This document shows positions 1 through 8,452 of a stretch of DNA of 64,000 bases, one piece after another. Numbering within the stretch: the first letter of the stretch is position 1; each line of letters starts with the position of its first letter. The stretch spans positions 1,302,001 through 1,366,000 of the forward strand of contig NC_018584.1 of NCBI RefSeq assembly GCF_000307025.1, given 5' to 3'. Both the position numbers and the translations under genes were made by a program. Source of the stretch: Listeria monocytogenes ATCC 19117 (lineage in GTDB: Bacteria > Bacillota > Bacilli > Lactobacillales > Listeriaceae). The notes under the pieces are model-generated. The model was not told where the DNA came from. It made no database searches and saw only the letters and a program-made list of their open reading frames with translations.

Positions 1-247
1 GATGGTCTACATTCAATTGAAAGAAAAATGGAAGCAACGTTGCGACAGTCCCTTTTAAAATGTCCATCACTGTCACGATACTACCGGCTTTGATTCCGAG
101 AACCCGGAATGAATTCGTCGCGCCTAAATTACCGCTACCGAAATCGCGAATATCCTTTTTGTAAAAAATTTTGCCAATCCATAAACCAGACGGTATCGAA
201 CCAATCACATAGGCTAATAAAGAAAGCAGAATTAAATTAATTGTCAT
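1..247 (-). CDS. plsY: Glycerol-3-phosphate acyltransferase PlsY, N-terminal part
   Basis: Integral membrane enzyme that acylates glycerol-3-phosphate with acyl-phosphate, the first step of phospholipid synthesis. Only about the first 82 residues are present; the 3' end lies outside the window. Visible: a hydrophobic N-terminal helix, the YVIGSIPSG segment, and the [15 protein letters not shown] stretch typical of PlsY (glycine-rich acyl-phosphate/glycerol-3-phosphate loop), then a second hydrophobic stretch. ATG at 247 follows a GAGGGG ribosome-binding site. It is divergent from the CoA-binding protein gene. Identification is from the motif set and is strong despite truncation. Confidence 0.9.
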   Translation of the reverse strand, partial: MTINLILLSLLAYVIGSIPSGLWIGKIFYKKDIRDFGSGNLGATNSFRVLGIKAGSIVTVMDILKGTVATLLPFFFQLNVDH

Positions 248-287
248 TTTTAAACCCCTCAAGAAGAAATGATGTTTTCCATAAAGA

Positions 288-296
288 ATTATAGCA
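288..296 (-). promoter_or_regulatory. Extended -10 promoter of plsY
   Basis: On the minus strand a perfect TATAAT (293 to 288) is preceded by TGC, an extended -10. No good -35 is seen 17 nt upstream. It sits about 40 nt before the plsY ATG. Confidence 0.5.
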
Positions 297-345
297 CAAA
301 ATGAAGAAGATTGGCTAAATTGTTAGGACAAATCACGATGAAAAG

Positions 346-374
346 TTGAAAAAACCGCAAAAATAGCTTATGAT
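346..374 (+). promoter_or_regulatory. SigA-type promoter of the CoA-binding protein gene
   Basis: TTGAAA (346-351), 17-nt spacer, TATGAT (369-374). The -10 covers an in-frame ATG at 370, which argues that translation starts at the later ATG (406). Confidence 0.6.
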
Positions 375-405
375 TAGAAAGAATAGTAGGAGGGCGATTA
401 GACTA

Positions 406-813
406 ATGCAAAATCCAACAAAAGAAGAAATCCAGCAAATCTTAAAGAAGGCAAAAGTAATCGCAGTCGTTGGTTTGAGTGATAAACCAGACCGCACAAG
501 TTACCGAGTGAGTCAAATAATGCAGCAAGCTGGGTACAAAATTATACCAGTGAACCCTAATGCAGACGAAATTCTTGGCGAAAAAGCCGTCAAGCGTTTA
601 ACGGATATCGAGGAACATGTGGATATTGTGAATGTCTTTCGTCGCTCAGAGTTTTTACCTGAAATAGCGGAGGCTTTTGACCAAATAGATGCAGATGTAT
701 TTTGGGCACAGCTTGGCATAGCTAATCAGGAAGCATTTGATTTTTTGACAGAAAAAGGATATCCTACTGTCATGGATTATTGCATTAAGGTTGCTTATCA
801 AGAAATGGATTAA
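406..813 (+). CDS. CoA-binding domain protein (YneT/YccU-like)
   Basis: Small 135-aa Rossmann-fold protein of the CoA_binding_2 family; cellular role unknown. Visible: a beta strand followed by VVGLSDKPDR (nucleotide/CoA-binding loop), the YKIIPVNPN strand and a late WAQLGI segment, all usual for the family. The start was placed at ATG 406 because an AGGAGG lies at 388-393; the upstream in-frame ATG at 370 overlaps a promoter -10. It is monocistronic, followed by a terminator, and lies between plsY and parE as in other Firmicutes. Confidence 0.85.
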   Translation: MQNPTKEEIQQILKKAKVIAVVGLSDKPDRTSYRVSQIMQQAGYKIIPVNPNADEILGEKAVKRLTDIEEHVDIVNVFRRSEFLPEIAEAFDQIDADVFWAQLGIANQEAFDFLTEKGYPTVMDYCIKVAYQEMD

Positions 814-836
814 TTAAACACCATTTTTGAAGGAAG

Positions 837-865
837 CAGGTTCTTATAGCAGAGCCTGTTTTTTT
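837..865 (+). terminator. Rho-independent terminator
   Basis: 8-bp stem (one G-U pair) with a 6-nt loop followed by a run of seven T, just after the CoA-binding protein gene. Confidence 0.75.
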
Positions 866-993
866 ATGAAAAGGAATTTGTCACTAAACTATCACTTTAT
901 TAATCAGCTAGTTAATGCTATTCTGATAAAGTGGTTTTAAGCGAATAACAACGTGAAAGTTGTAGATTGACGGAATGAAGGGAGTTTTGAAAT

Positions 994-2961
994 ATGAATC
1001 GGAATGAGTATAATGATGATTCTATTCAGGTGCTTGAAGGACTGGAAGCGGTCCGGAAACGCCCAGCGATGTATATCGGTTCAACAGATGTACGCGGGCT
1101 GCACCATTTAGTATATGAAATAGTGGACAACTCGGTCGATGAGACCCTTGCAGGTTTTGGTAAGAAAATTGTTGTGACACTTCACGTGGATGGCAGTGTT
1201 AGTGTTAGCGATGAAGGTCGTGGGATGCCTGTTGGGATGCACAAAACAGGTAAGTCTACGGTAGAAGTTATTTTAACTGTTCTTCACGCCGGTGGTAAGT
1301 TCGGCCAAGAAGGCGGATATAAAACAAGTGGTGGGCTTCACGGTGTTGGTTCATCCGTTGTAAATGCGCTCTCTGAATGGTTAGTAGTTACAATTAATCG
1401 TGACGGCGCAACCTACCAACAAAAATTTAAAGACGGCGGAAAGCCAGATGGAACACTGAAAAAAATCGGAAAATCAAAAGCTACTGGGACAACGATTCGC
1501 TTTAAGCCAGATCCAGCAATTTTTCCAACGACTTCATTTAACTATGAAACCTTATCAGAACGTCTAAGAGAATCAGCATTTCTTTTAAAAGGGATGTTAA
1601 TTGAATTAATTGATGAACGAGTTGGCATGGCAGAGGCTTTCCACTTTGAAGAAGGTGTGAAAAACTTTGTTGAATATATTAATGAAGGTAAAGATGTGCT
1701 TCATCCTGTAGCTAGCTTTGAAGGGGAAAATGCGACCATTGAAGTAGAAATGGCGTTCCAATTCAATGATGGTTATTCTGAAAATATCTTGAGTTTCGTT
1801 AATAACGTTCGAACTCGCGGAGCAGGCTCGCATGAATCTGGAATGAAAGCGGCAATGACGCGGATTTTCAATGATTATGCTCGTCGTGTGAATCTTTTAA
1901 AAGAAAAAGATAAAAACCTTGAAGGTAGCGATATTCGTGAAGGTTTATCAGCTGTACTTTCTATCCGTGTTCCAGAAAAAATCCTTCAATTCGAAGGTCA
2001 AACGAAAGAAAAACTAGGGACGCAGGAAGCTCGTCAGGCGGTTGATGCAGTTGTAGCAGAACATTTAGCTTACTTCCTTGCCGAAAACCCAGAAACAAGC
2101 TCTCTTCTAGTTAAAAAGGCTGTTAAAGCCCGCGAAGCAAGAGAAGCTGCCAGAAAAGCGCGCGAAGAAACACGTAACGGCAAGAAAAAGAAACGTTCCG
2201 AAACACTTCTTTCTGGAAAATTAACACCGGCACAATCGCGAAATCCTAATAAAAATGAACTTTACCTAGTCGAAGGTGACTCGGCGGGGGGATCAGCTAA
2301 ACAAGGTCGTGACCGTCGTTTCCAAGCAATTTTGCCACTTCGAGGAAAAGTAATCAATACAGAAAAAGCCAAACTACAAGATATCTTGAAAAATGAAGAA
2401 ATTAGTACGATTATCCATACAGTTGGTGCGGGAGTTGGTACGGAGTTCGATGTAGAAGATTGTAACTATGACAAAGTAGTTATCATGACCGATGCCGATA
2501 CCGATGGCGCACACATTCAAGTATTACTATTAACCTTTTTCTATCGTTATATGCGCCCACTAGTGGAAGCAGGTAAAGTATTTATTGCCTTACCACCACT
2601 TTACAAAGTAAGCCGTGGTTCTGGTAAAAAAGAAGTAATCGAATATGCTTGGACAGATGAAGAATTAGACTCTGCCATCCAAAAAATTGGTAAAGGCTAC
2701 ATGATTCAACGATACAAAGGTCTTGGTGAGATGAATGCTGACCAACTTTGGGAAACAACGATGAATCCTGATACGCGCACGTTAATTCGTGTACGGGTAG
2801 ATGATTCTGCACGCGCTGAACGCCGCGTGGCCACACTGATGGGCGACAAAGTAGAACCAAGACGACAATGGATTGAAAAGCATGTCGAGTTTTCTATGGA
2901 AGATAGCCAAAATATTTTAGAAAATGAAAACATGATGGTTGAGGAGGCGAAAGACATTTGA
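994..2961 (+). CDS. parE: DNA topoisomerase IV subunit B
   Basis: ATPase subunit of topoisomerase IV, which decatenates daughter chromosomes together with ParC. The 655-aa protein has the GHKL ATPase domain (catalytic Glu42 in EIVDNS, glycine-rich lid [14 protein letters not shown] near 113), a transducer domain, a TOPRIM domain starting EGDSAG (Glu427) with the metal triad DADTDG (500-505), and the C-terminal RYKGLGEM segment. It is ParE rather than GyrB because ParC follows immediately. ATG at 994 has an AAGGGAG site. The parC start overlaps its stop, so the two are translationally coupled. Confidence 0.97.
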   Translation: MNRNEYNDDSIQVLEGLEAVRKRPAMYIGSTDVRGLHHLVYEIVDNSVDETLAGFGKKIVVTLHVDGSVSVSDEGRGMPVGMHKTGKSTVEVILTVLHAGGKFGQEGGYKTSGGLHGVGSSVVNALSEWLVVTINRDGATYQQKFKDGGKPDGTLKKIGKSKATGTTIRFKPDPAIFPTTSFNYETLSERLRESAFLLKGMLIELIDERVGMAEAFHFEEGVKNFVEYINEGKDVLHPVASFEGENATIEVEMAFQFNDGYSENILSFVNNVRTRGAGSHESGMKAAMTRIFNDYARRVNLLKEKDKNLEGSDIREGLSAVLSIRVPEKILQFEGQTKEKLGTQEARQAVDAVVAEHLAYFLAENPETSSLLVKKAVKAREAREAARKAREETRNGKKKKRSETLLSGKLTPAQSRNPNKNELYLVEGDSAGGSAKQGRDRRFQAILPLRGKVINTEKAKLQDILKNEEISTIIHTVGAGVGTEFDVEDCNYDKVVIMTDADTDGAHIQVLLLTFFYRYMRPLVEAGKVFIALPPLYKVSRGSGKKEVIEYAWTDEELDSAIQKIGKGYMIQRYKGLGEMNADQLWETTMNPDTRTLIRVRVDDSARAERRVATLMGDKVEPRRQWIEKHVEFSMEDSQNILENENMMVEEAKDI

Positions 2962-5417
2962 GTAATCCAGAACAACATATCCAAGACTTAGCGCTAGAAG
3001 AAGTTATGGGCGACCGTTTTGGTAGATATAGTAAATATATTATTCAAGAACGTGCGCTTCCAGATGTTCGTGACGGACTGAAACCTGTACAACGTCGTAT
3101 TTTATTCGCGATGAATGTCGAAGGAAATACTGCTGAGAAAGGTTTCCGTAAATCTGCTAAAACGGTCGGAAACGTTATTGGTAACTACCATCCACATGGT
3201 GACTCTTCAGTTTACGAAGCAATGGTACGGATGAGTCAAGACTGGAAAGTACGTAATATGCTGATTGAAATGCATGGTAATAACGGCAGTGTCGACGGGG
3301 ATCCGCCTGCAGCAATGCGTTATACAGAAGCTCGCCTTTCTCCTATATCAGCAGAACTTTTACGCGATATTGAAAAGGAAACAGTTGACTTTATTCCTAA
3401 CTTTGATGACACATCTAGTGAGCCAACTGTTTTACCAGCACGTTTTCCAAACCTTTTAGTGAATGGTTCTACCGGTATCTCCGCTGGTTATGCAACAGAT
3501 ATTCCGCCGCATAATTTAACAGAGATCATCGAAGCTGTTATTAAACGATTAGATAACCCACTTTCCACAACGGATGATATTATGAAAATTGTCAAAGGTC
3601 CAGATTTCCCAACAGGTGGGATTATTCAAGGGATTGATGGTATTCGAAAAGCTTATCAAACTGGAAAAGGACGCGTTGTCGTTCGTTCTAAAACAGAAAT
3701 TGAAGATATTCGTGGCGGTAGAAAACAAATTACAATTCATGAAATTCCATATGAAGTAAATAAAGCTAATTTAGTTAAACGCATGGATGAACTTCGAATT
3801 GAGAAAAAAATTGAAGGTATTTCAGAAGTACGTGATGAAACCGACCGCACAGGACTTCGTATTGCTGTTGAACTAAAAAAAGATGCCAATGCTGAAGGTG
3901 TTTTGAACTACCTGTTTAAAAATACAGATTTACAAGTAAGCTATAATTTTAACATGGTTGCTATTAATAAAAAACGTCCGGAGCTAATGGGCATTATCCC
4001 AATGCTTGACGCTTATATTGAACACCAAAAAGAAATTATTACGAAGCGCTCTGAATACGATATTCGTAAAGCGCGCGCTCGCCAACATATTTTAGAAGGT
4101 TTAATTAAAGCTTTGTCTATTTTAGATGAAGTCATTAAATTAATTCGTGGTTCAAAAGACAAACGCGATGCAAAACTAAATCTTCAAACAAAATATGATT
4201 TCAGCGAAAAACAAGCAGAAGCAATTGTATCTTTACAACTTTATCGTTTAACAAATACAGATATACATGAACTTCAAAGTGAAGCAAAATCCTTAGCAGA
4301 ACAAATTAGTGTTCTTGAAAAAATCCTAGGTGATGAAGCAGAGCTTATCGCTGTGTTAAAAGAAGAGCTAGCGGAAATTAAGAAAAAATATAAAACTGCT
4401 CGCCGTACAGAAGTGCAAGCAGAAATTACAGAAATCAAAATCGATACAGAAGTACTTGTTGCGAATGAAGATGTGATTGTTTCTGTGACAAAAGAAGGCT
4501 ATGTGAAACGTACGAGCCAACGTTCTTATGCAGCATCAAACGGTGCGGAACTAGCCATGAAAGAAGCAGACCATGCCATCTTTATCCAAAAAATGAATTC
4601 ACTTGATTCGCTCCTGTTATTCACGAGCAAAGGGAATTTCATTTATCGACCAGTACATGAGTTGCCAGATATTCGCTGGAAAAACCTCGGAGATCACGTA
4701 AGTCACTTGGCCAGTGATTTATCGGCAGGTGAAGAAATCCGTTCTGCTATTGCAATTCAAGCCTTTACGGAAGAAAAACGCTTTTTATTCGTTACTAAAA
4801 ACGGCATGACCAAGCAATCAGCTATTACGAATTACAAACCACAACGCTATTCTAAATCCATGATGGCAATTAAATTAAAAGGTGACGATGAGCTGTTAAA
4901 TGTTCATTTGATTGATGGCACAGAAGATATTTTCTTAGCAACAAAAAATGGTTACGGCCTTCGTTATTCTATTACTGAAATTCCAGAATCAGGTGCAAGA
5001 ACAGCGGGTGTAAAAGCGATTAACTTAAAACAAGATGATATAGTTATTGGCGGTATAGTCCTTATGCCGAACGAACAAAAACATATTCTTCTTGCCACAC
5101 AACGTGGCTCACTCAAACAAATGAAAGCAAGCGAATTTGAACCAATCTCAAGAGCGAAACGTGGCTTATTGATGTTACGCGAACTGAAAAGCAATCCACA
5201 TCGCTTCATTGGTATAACTCTTGCTGATAATAACGACCACCTATTTATCGAAACAAACACAGACCAAATTGTTGAAATAGACGTTGCCAATCTACGAATA
5301 ACGGATCGCTATTCTAACGGATCCTTCGTACTCGATGAAACAATGGAAGGCGAACCAACTTCTATTTGGCTAGCAATACCCGAAATAAAAGATACCTCAG
5401 ATGCAAAAGATGAATAA
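2958..5417 (+). CDS. parC: DNA topoisomerase IV subunit A
   Basis: DNA breakage-reunion subunit of topoisomerase IV. The 819-aa protein has the winged-helix/tower region with catalytic Tyr122 ([10 protein letters not shown]), the [12 protein letters not shown] quinolone-resistance region (Ser83 and Glu87, equivalent to E. coli ParC Ser80 and Glu84, both wild type), a long coiled coil around 430-485, and a C-terminal beta-pinwheel. It starts with TTG, its bases overlapping the parE stop, with GAGGAGG 12 nt upstream inside parE. The gene ends in a terminator before luxS. Confidence 0.97.
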   Translation: MSNPEQHIQDLALEEVMGDRFGRYSKYIIQERALPDVRDGLKPVQRRILFAMNVEGNTAEKGFRKSAKTVGNVIGNYHPHGDSSVYEAMVRMSQDWKVRNMLIEMHGNNGSVDGDPPAAMRYTEARLSPISAELLRDIEKETVDFIPNFDDTSSEPTVLPARFPNLLVNGSTGISAGYATDIPPHNLTEIIEAVIKRLDNPLSTTDDIMKIVKGPDFPTGGIIQGIDGIRKAYQTGKGRVVVRSKTEIEDIRGGRKQITIHEIPYEVNKANLVKRMDELRIEKKIEGISEVRDETDRTGLRIAVELKKDANAEGVLNYLFKNTDLQVSYNFNMVAINKKRPELMGIIPMLDAYIEHQKEIITKRSEYDIRKARARQHILEGLIKALSILDEVIKLIRGSKDKRDAKLNLQTKYDFSEKQAEAIVSLQLYRLTNTDIHELQSEAKSLAEQISVLEKILGDEAELIAVLKEELAEIKKKYKTARRTEVQAEITEIKIDTEVLVANEDVIVSVTKEGYVKRTSQRSYAASNGAELAMKEADHAIFIQKMNSLDSLLLFTSKGNFIYRPVHELPDIRWKNLGDHVSHLASDLSAGEEIRSAIAIQAFTEEKRFLFVTKNGMTKQSAITNYKPQRYSKSMMAIKLKGDDELLNVHLIDGTEDIFLATKNGYGLRYSITEIPESGARTAGVKAINLKQDDIVIGGIVLMPNEQKHILLATQRGSLKQMKASEFEPISRAKRGLLMLRELKSNPHRFIGITLADNNDHLFIETNTDQIVEIDVANLRITDRYSNGSFVLDETMEGEPTSIWLAIPEIKDTSDAKDE

Positions 5418-5425
5418 GGAAGAAA

Positions 5426-5465
5426 AAGAGTTCTTGTATAGAAATATGCAAGGATTCTTTTTTTT
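5426..5465 (+). terminator. Terminator after parC
   Basis: 11-bp stem with two G-U pairs, loop of 12 nt, then T-run 5458-5465. Confidence 0.8.
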
Positions 5466-5473
5466 GATATAAT
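5465..5473 (+). promoter_or_regulatory. Extended -10 promoter of luxS
   Basis: TGATATAAT gives an extended -10 (TG at 5465-5466, TATAAT at 5468-5473), directly after the parC terminator and 27 nt before the luxS ATG. The -35 region is poor. Confidence 0.55.
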
Positions 5474-5499
5474 AACAAAGAATAAGAGGAGGGATACGC

Positions 5500-5967
5500 A
5501 TGGCAGAAAAAATGAATGTAGAAAGTTTTAATTTGGACCATACGAAAGTAAAAGCACCTTTTGTGAGACTGGCGGGAACGAAAGTGGGCGTCCATGGAGA
5601 TGAAATATACAAATATGATGTTCGCTTCAAACAACCTAATAAAGAACATATGGAAATGCCAGCGCTACACTCTTTAGAACATTTGATGGCAGAACTTGCA
5701 AGAAATCATACTGACAAATTAGTAGACATTAGTCCAATGGGATGCCAAACTGGCTTTTATGTTTCCTTCATTAATCATAGCGACTATGATGATGCACTAG
5801 AAATCATCGCCACAACACTAACGGATGTTTTAGCTGCGACAGAAGTTCCTGCATGCAATGAAGTCCAATGCGGTTGGGCAGCAAGCCATAGTTTAGAAGG
5901 TGCAAAAGCGCTTGCGGCGGAATTTTTAGACAAACGAGACGAATGGAAAAATGTATTTGGTGAATAA
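5500..5967 (+). CDS. luxS: S-ribosylhomocysteine lyase LuxS
   Basis: Cleaves S-ribosylhomocysteine to homocysteine and the autoinducer-2 precursor DPD, in the activated methyl cycle. The 155-aa length is normal. The metal-binding motif HSLEH gives His57 and His61 with Cys124 ([16 protein letters not shown]); Glu60 and Cys82 (GCQTGFY) are the expected catalytic residues. ATG at 5500 follows GAGGAGGG. Monocistronic: its own extended -10 promoter and a strong terminator flank it. Confidence 0.98.
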
Positions 5968-5974
5968 AAATGAA

Positions 5975-6006
5975 AGCATCTATCGGAATATCGGTAGATG
6001 CTTTTT
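5975..6006 (+). terminator. Terminator after luxS
   Basis: 10-bp stem around AGCATCTATC / GGTAGATGCT with one G-U pair, followed by TTTTT. Confidence 0.8.
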
Positions 6007-6131
6007 ATAAATAACATATTTTTATCAAAATTAATAACGAATTTAAATGTCGTATGGAATACTAACGGAGACTTGCCATGCAATCACTTGTATTTTTTGT
6101 GATTTGCCCAGATCAGTCTATCTGATTCTAA

Positions 6132-6263
6132 TGTTCTGGAGATACAGCCATCTCTGTTTTGAAAACTAGTATAGTCAAATCAACGCAAACAGAAAAATTA
6201 GTACCAACAACTATCGCAGTGGTAGGATTCATAGTTATTATAATTATTCGTAAAAATAAATAA
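6132..6263 (+). pseudogene. Possible remnant of an LPXTG surface-protein C-terminus
   Basis: An open stretch with no start encodes ...SGDTAISVLKTS..., then KLVPTT, a hydrophobic segment (IAVVGFIVIIII) and a basic end RKNK before a stop. This is the layout of a sortase sorting signal, but the LPXTG motif is degraded. A terminator follows at once. From memory, L. monocytogenes EGD-e has two internalin genes between luxS and oatA; here only one is intact, so this fits the tail of the lost one. It could also be chance AT-rich coding-like sequence. Confidence 0.4.
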
Positions 6264-6265
6264 AA

Positions 6266-6302
6266 AACTATCTACTCAAAATTCTCGAGTGGATAGTTTT
6301 TT
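6266..6302 (+). terminator. Terminator following the LPXTG remnant
   Basis: 12-bp stem AACTATCTACTC / GAGTGGATAGTT (one G-U), then a T-run. Its core resembles the terminator after the internalin gene. Confidence 0.75.
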
Positions 6303-6487
6303 ATCTATAAAATAGCTTATAAAAAAATTATGATTTCATTTCGACAAAAATTCGACAAAAATAGCCTTTTTTTTTACTAGTTTAAATGCCAAATAAAAAC
6401 CGCATAAAATCAGGAGATGTGAATAGAAAAATCCTAAAAAGATACTAAATTTTGCTTTTTCAACCATTTTTGTACACATTTTGTCTA

Positions 6488-6516
6488 TTGGTCTCATATG
6501 CTGAGGAGACTATAAT
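6488..6516 (+). promoter_or_regulatory. Probable internalin promoter
   Basis: TTGGTC (6488-6493), 17-nt spacer, perfect TATAAT (6511-6516), leaving a 5' leader of about 70 nt before the ATG. No PrfA box (TTAACA-N2-TGTTAA) is seen. Confidence 0.45.
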
Positions 6517-6594
6517 TACATCATAAAGTTTCTTTTAAGGATACCTCTTAAAATTTACTAGGCGAATATAACAGAGTGGAGATGGTAATAACTT

Positions 6595-8415
6595 ATGTCA
6601 GTAAAATCAAATATCGTAAAAATTGGGGTATGCTTTGCAGTACTCGCTGTCCCCGTATCGCAAACAACATTCCCGGTATTTGCTGCAGAGCAAACTGGAT
6701 TAAAAGCAAGTCAGGATAATGTGAACATTCCAGATTCAACATTTAAAGCGTACTTAAATGGATTATTAGGACAATCGAGTACAGCGAATATTACTGAAGC
6801 ACAAATGAATTCATTAACATATATTACTTTAGCGAATATAAATGTTACTGATTTGACAGGTATTGAATATGCCCATAATATAAAAGATTTAACCATAAAT
6901 AATATTCATGCAACAAACTATAATCCAATAAGCGGGTTGAGTAATCTTGAACGATTAAGAATTATGGGAAAAGATGTTACATCCGATAAAATTCCAAATT
7001 TAAGTGGGCTGACGAGTTTAACTCTACTGGATATTTCGCACAGTGCACATGATGATTCTATTTTAACTAAAATAAACACACTTCCTAAAGTAAATAGTAT
7101 TGACCTTAGTTATAATGGTGCAATAACGGATATCATGCCACTTAAAACATTGCCAGAACTTAAGAGCTTAAATATTCAATTTGACGGAGTACATGATTAT
7201 CGAGGTATAGAAGATTTCCCTAAATTGAATCAACTGTATGCATTTTCCCAAACTATAGGGGGTAAAAAACTAATTAACTCCGATATTAAAGGTAGTGCAT
7301 TAACTTATAATGCAGAAAAGCAAACATTATACGTCCCATTCAGCTTGATGACGGAACGAACAGTTAATTATGATGGCTATGTACCAGATTTCGTAAAATC
7401 AACTGCAGGCAGCGACACTTACTTTGCAATGAATGAGAAACAAGTAAATGGCAATCGCCTAACAATTACGAGTGATGGCTTAACAGTAAGTGATGTAAGT
7501 AAAGCAGATTTTGATAATCTTGAAAAAATGGAGTACAACGCGAAAATCGATTTGAGTTCTCAAACTTATAATATTCCTGATCAGTTTAAAAATGGTGGGG
7601 CGTACAATATATCTGTACCTATCTATGATCATTACTTCACTGTCGACCATTCTGTAAACATCTCAGCTGACAGTGGAAAAACATATATAGAAAATCAACC
7701 AGTGACAGAAGCAGAATTTTTAGCAGATATTCATGCAAAAACAGATGACGGATCAACTGTTACAAGTGATTTCGCTGATAAAGTAGATTTCAAGACTCCT
7801 GGAACGTACACAGTTACTTTACAATCTGAGAATAATTCTGGATTAAAGGCAGCCCCAGTTCAAGTAAACGTAACAATTAAAGAGAAGACAGCGATTACGG
7901 CAGATGAAAAAATCACTTATAAGGTGGATACATCTAAAACAGAAGCAGAATTTTTAGCAGACATCAAAGCGAAAACAAATGATGGAACAGCGATTACAAG
8001 TGATTTTGCGACTGTTGTTGATCTTTCCAAACCAGGAAAATATGTCGTTACACTAAACGCAGAAAATGATTTACAAAAAGCTTTGCCAGTGCAAGTGACG
8101 GTTATTGTTGAAAAAGAAACACCAATACCAGACCCAACGCCAAATCCAACACCAGATCCGACGCCAAATCCAACACCAACACCAGATCCAACACCGGACC
8201 CAAGCCCAACACCTAATCCGGTTATCAAACCAAACGTCAATAAACCAGAAGTGCCAAGTCACAAAATTCCATCTTTAACTGTAAATGAGAAAAAAGCTAA
8301 AGCAGAAACAAGCAAAGAGGCTTTACCTAAAACAGGGGATTCCTTGCCTGTAGCAGGTGCAACAGTAGGATTTTTACTAATTAGCTTAAGCTGGTTTGTT
8401 TCTAGGAAAAAATAA
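6595..8415 (+). CDS. inlK: LPXTG internalin, InlK-like
   Basis: 606-aa surface protein expected to be covalently attached to peptidoglycan by sortase A. Order: signal peptide (about 1-30, cut after VFA), internalin cap and leucine-rich repeats (about 45-215), an inter-repeat Ig-like region, two related Ig-like domains each beginning near EAEFLADI (about 345-430 and 430-508), a Pro-Thr/Pro-Asp repeat spacer (509-542), then LPKTG (577-581), a hydrophobic stretch and RKK. The position beside oatA and the overall architecture match InlK of L. monocytogenes, a protein reported to recruit major vault protein; the symbol is by recognition and position, not alignment. Flanked by its own promoter and a shared terminator. 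Confidence 0.85.
   Translation: MSVKSNIVKIGVCFAVLAVPVSQTTFPVFAAEQTGLKASQDNVNIPDSTFKAYLNGLLGQSSTANITEAQMNSLTYITLANINVTDLTGIEYAHNIKDLTINNIHATNYNPISGLSNLERLRIMGKDVTSDKIPNLSGLTSLTLLDISHSAHDDSILTKINTLPKVNSIDLSYNGAITDIMPLKTLPELKSLNIQFDGVHDYRGIEDFPKLNQLYAFSQTIGGKKLINSDIKGSALTYNAEKQTLYVPFSLMTERTVNYDGYVPDFVKSTAGSDTYFAMNEKQVNGNRLTITSDGLTVSDVSKADFDNLEKMEYNAKIDLSSQTYNIPDQFKNGGAYNISVPIYDHYFTVDHSVNISADSGKTYIENQPVTEAEFLADIHAKTDDGSTVTSDFADKVDFKTPGTYTVTLQSENNSGLKAAPVQVNVTIKEKTAITADEKITYKVDTSKTEAEFLADIKAKTNDGTAITSDFATVVDLSKPGKYVVTLNAENDLQKALPVQVTVIVEKETPIPDPTPNPTPDPTPNPTPTPDPTPDPSPTPNPVIKPNVNKPEVPSHKIPSLTVNEKKAKAETSKEALPKTGDSLPVAGATVGFLLISLSWFVSRKK
8146..8220 (+). repeat. Pro-rich short tandem repeat in the internalin gene
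   Basis: Imperfect 6- and 12-bp repeats encoding P-D/N-P-T units form the wall-spanning spacer before the sorting signal. Such repeats are prone to length change between strains. Confidence 0.7.
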
Positions 8416-8416
8416 A

Positions 8417-8452
8417 AATAACTATCCGCCCAATTAAGGGCGGATAGTTATT
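8417..8452. terminator. Bidirectional terminator between internalin and oatA
   Basis: Perfect 15-bp stem AATAACTATCCGCCC with a 6-nt loop. It overlaps the oatA stop codon, so it serves both convergent genes. Confidence 0.85.

Larger units (their letters stand above)
6007..6594. other. Long intergenic region between luxS and the internalin gene
   Basis: About 590 bp without an intact gene. It holds a probable remnant of an LPXTG gene 3' end (6132-6263) with its terminator (6266-6302), a tandem 11-bp repeat TTCGACAAAAA (6340-6361), and the internalin promoter region. The rest is AT-rich and unremarkable. Confidence 0.6.

Noticed and set aside
370-405. Longer start for the CoA-binding protein
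   Set aside because: The ATG at 370 lies in the -10 box of a good promoter and has no ribosome-binding site; ATG 406 has AGGAGG.
6340-6361. Tandem 11-bp repeat TTCGACAAAAA
   Set aside because: Only two copies in AT-rich sequence; no sign of a CRISPR array or known operator.
7917-8240. Minus-strand Gly/Val-repeat ORF opposite the internalin gene
   Set aside because: Reverse reading of the Pro-rich repeat; no start signals.
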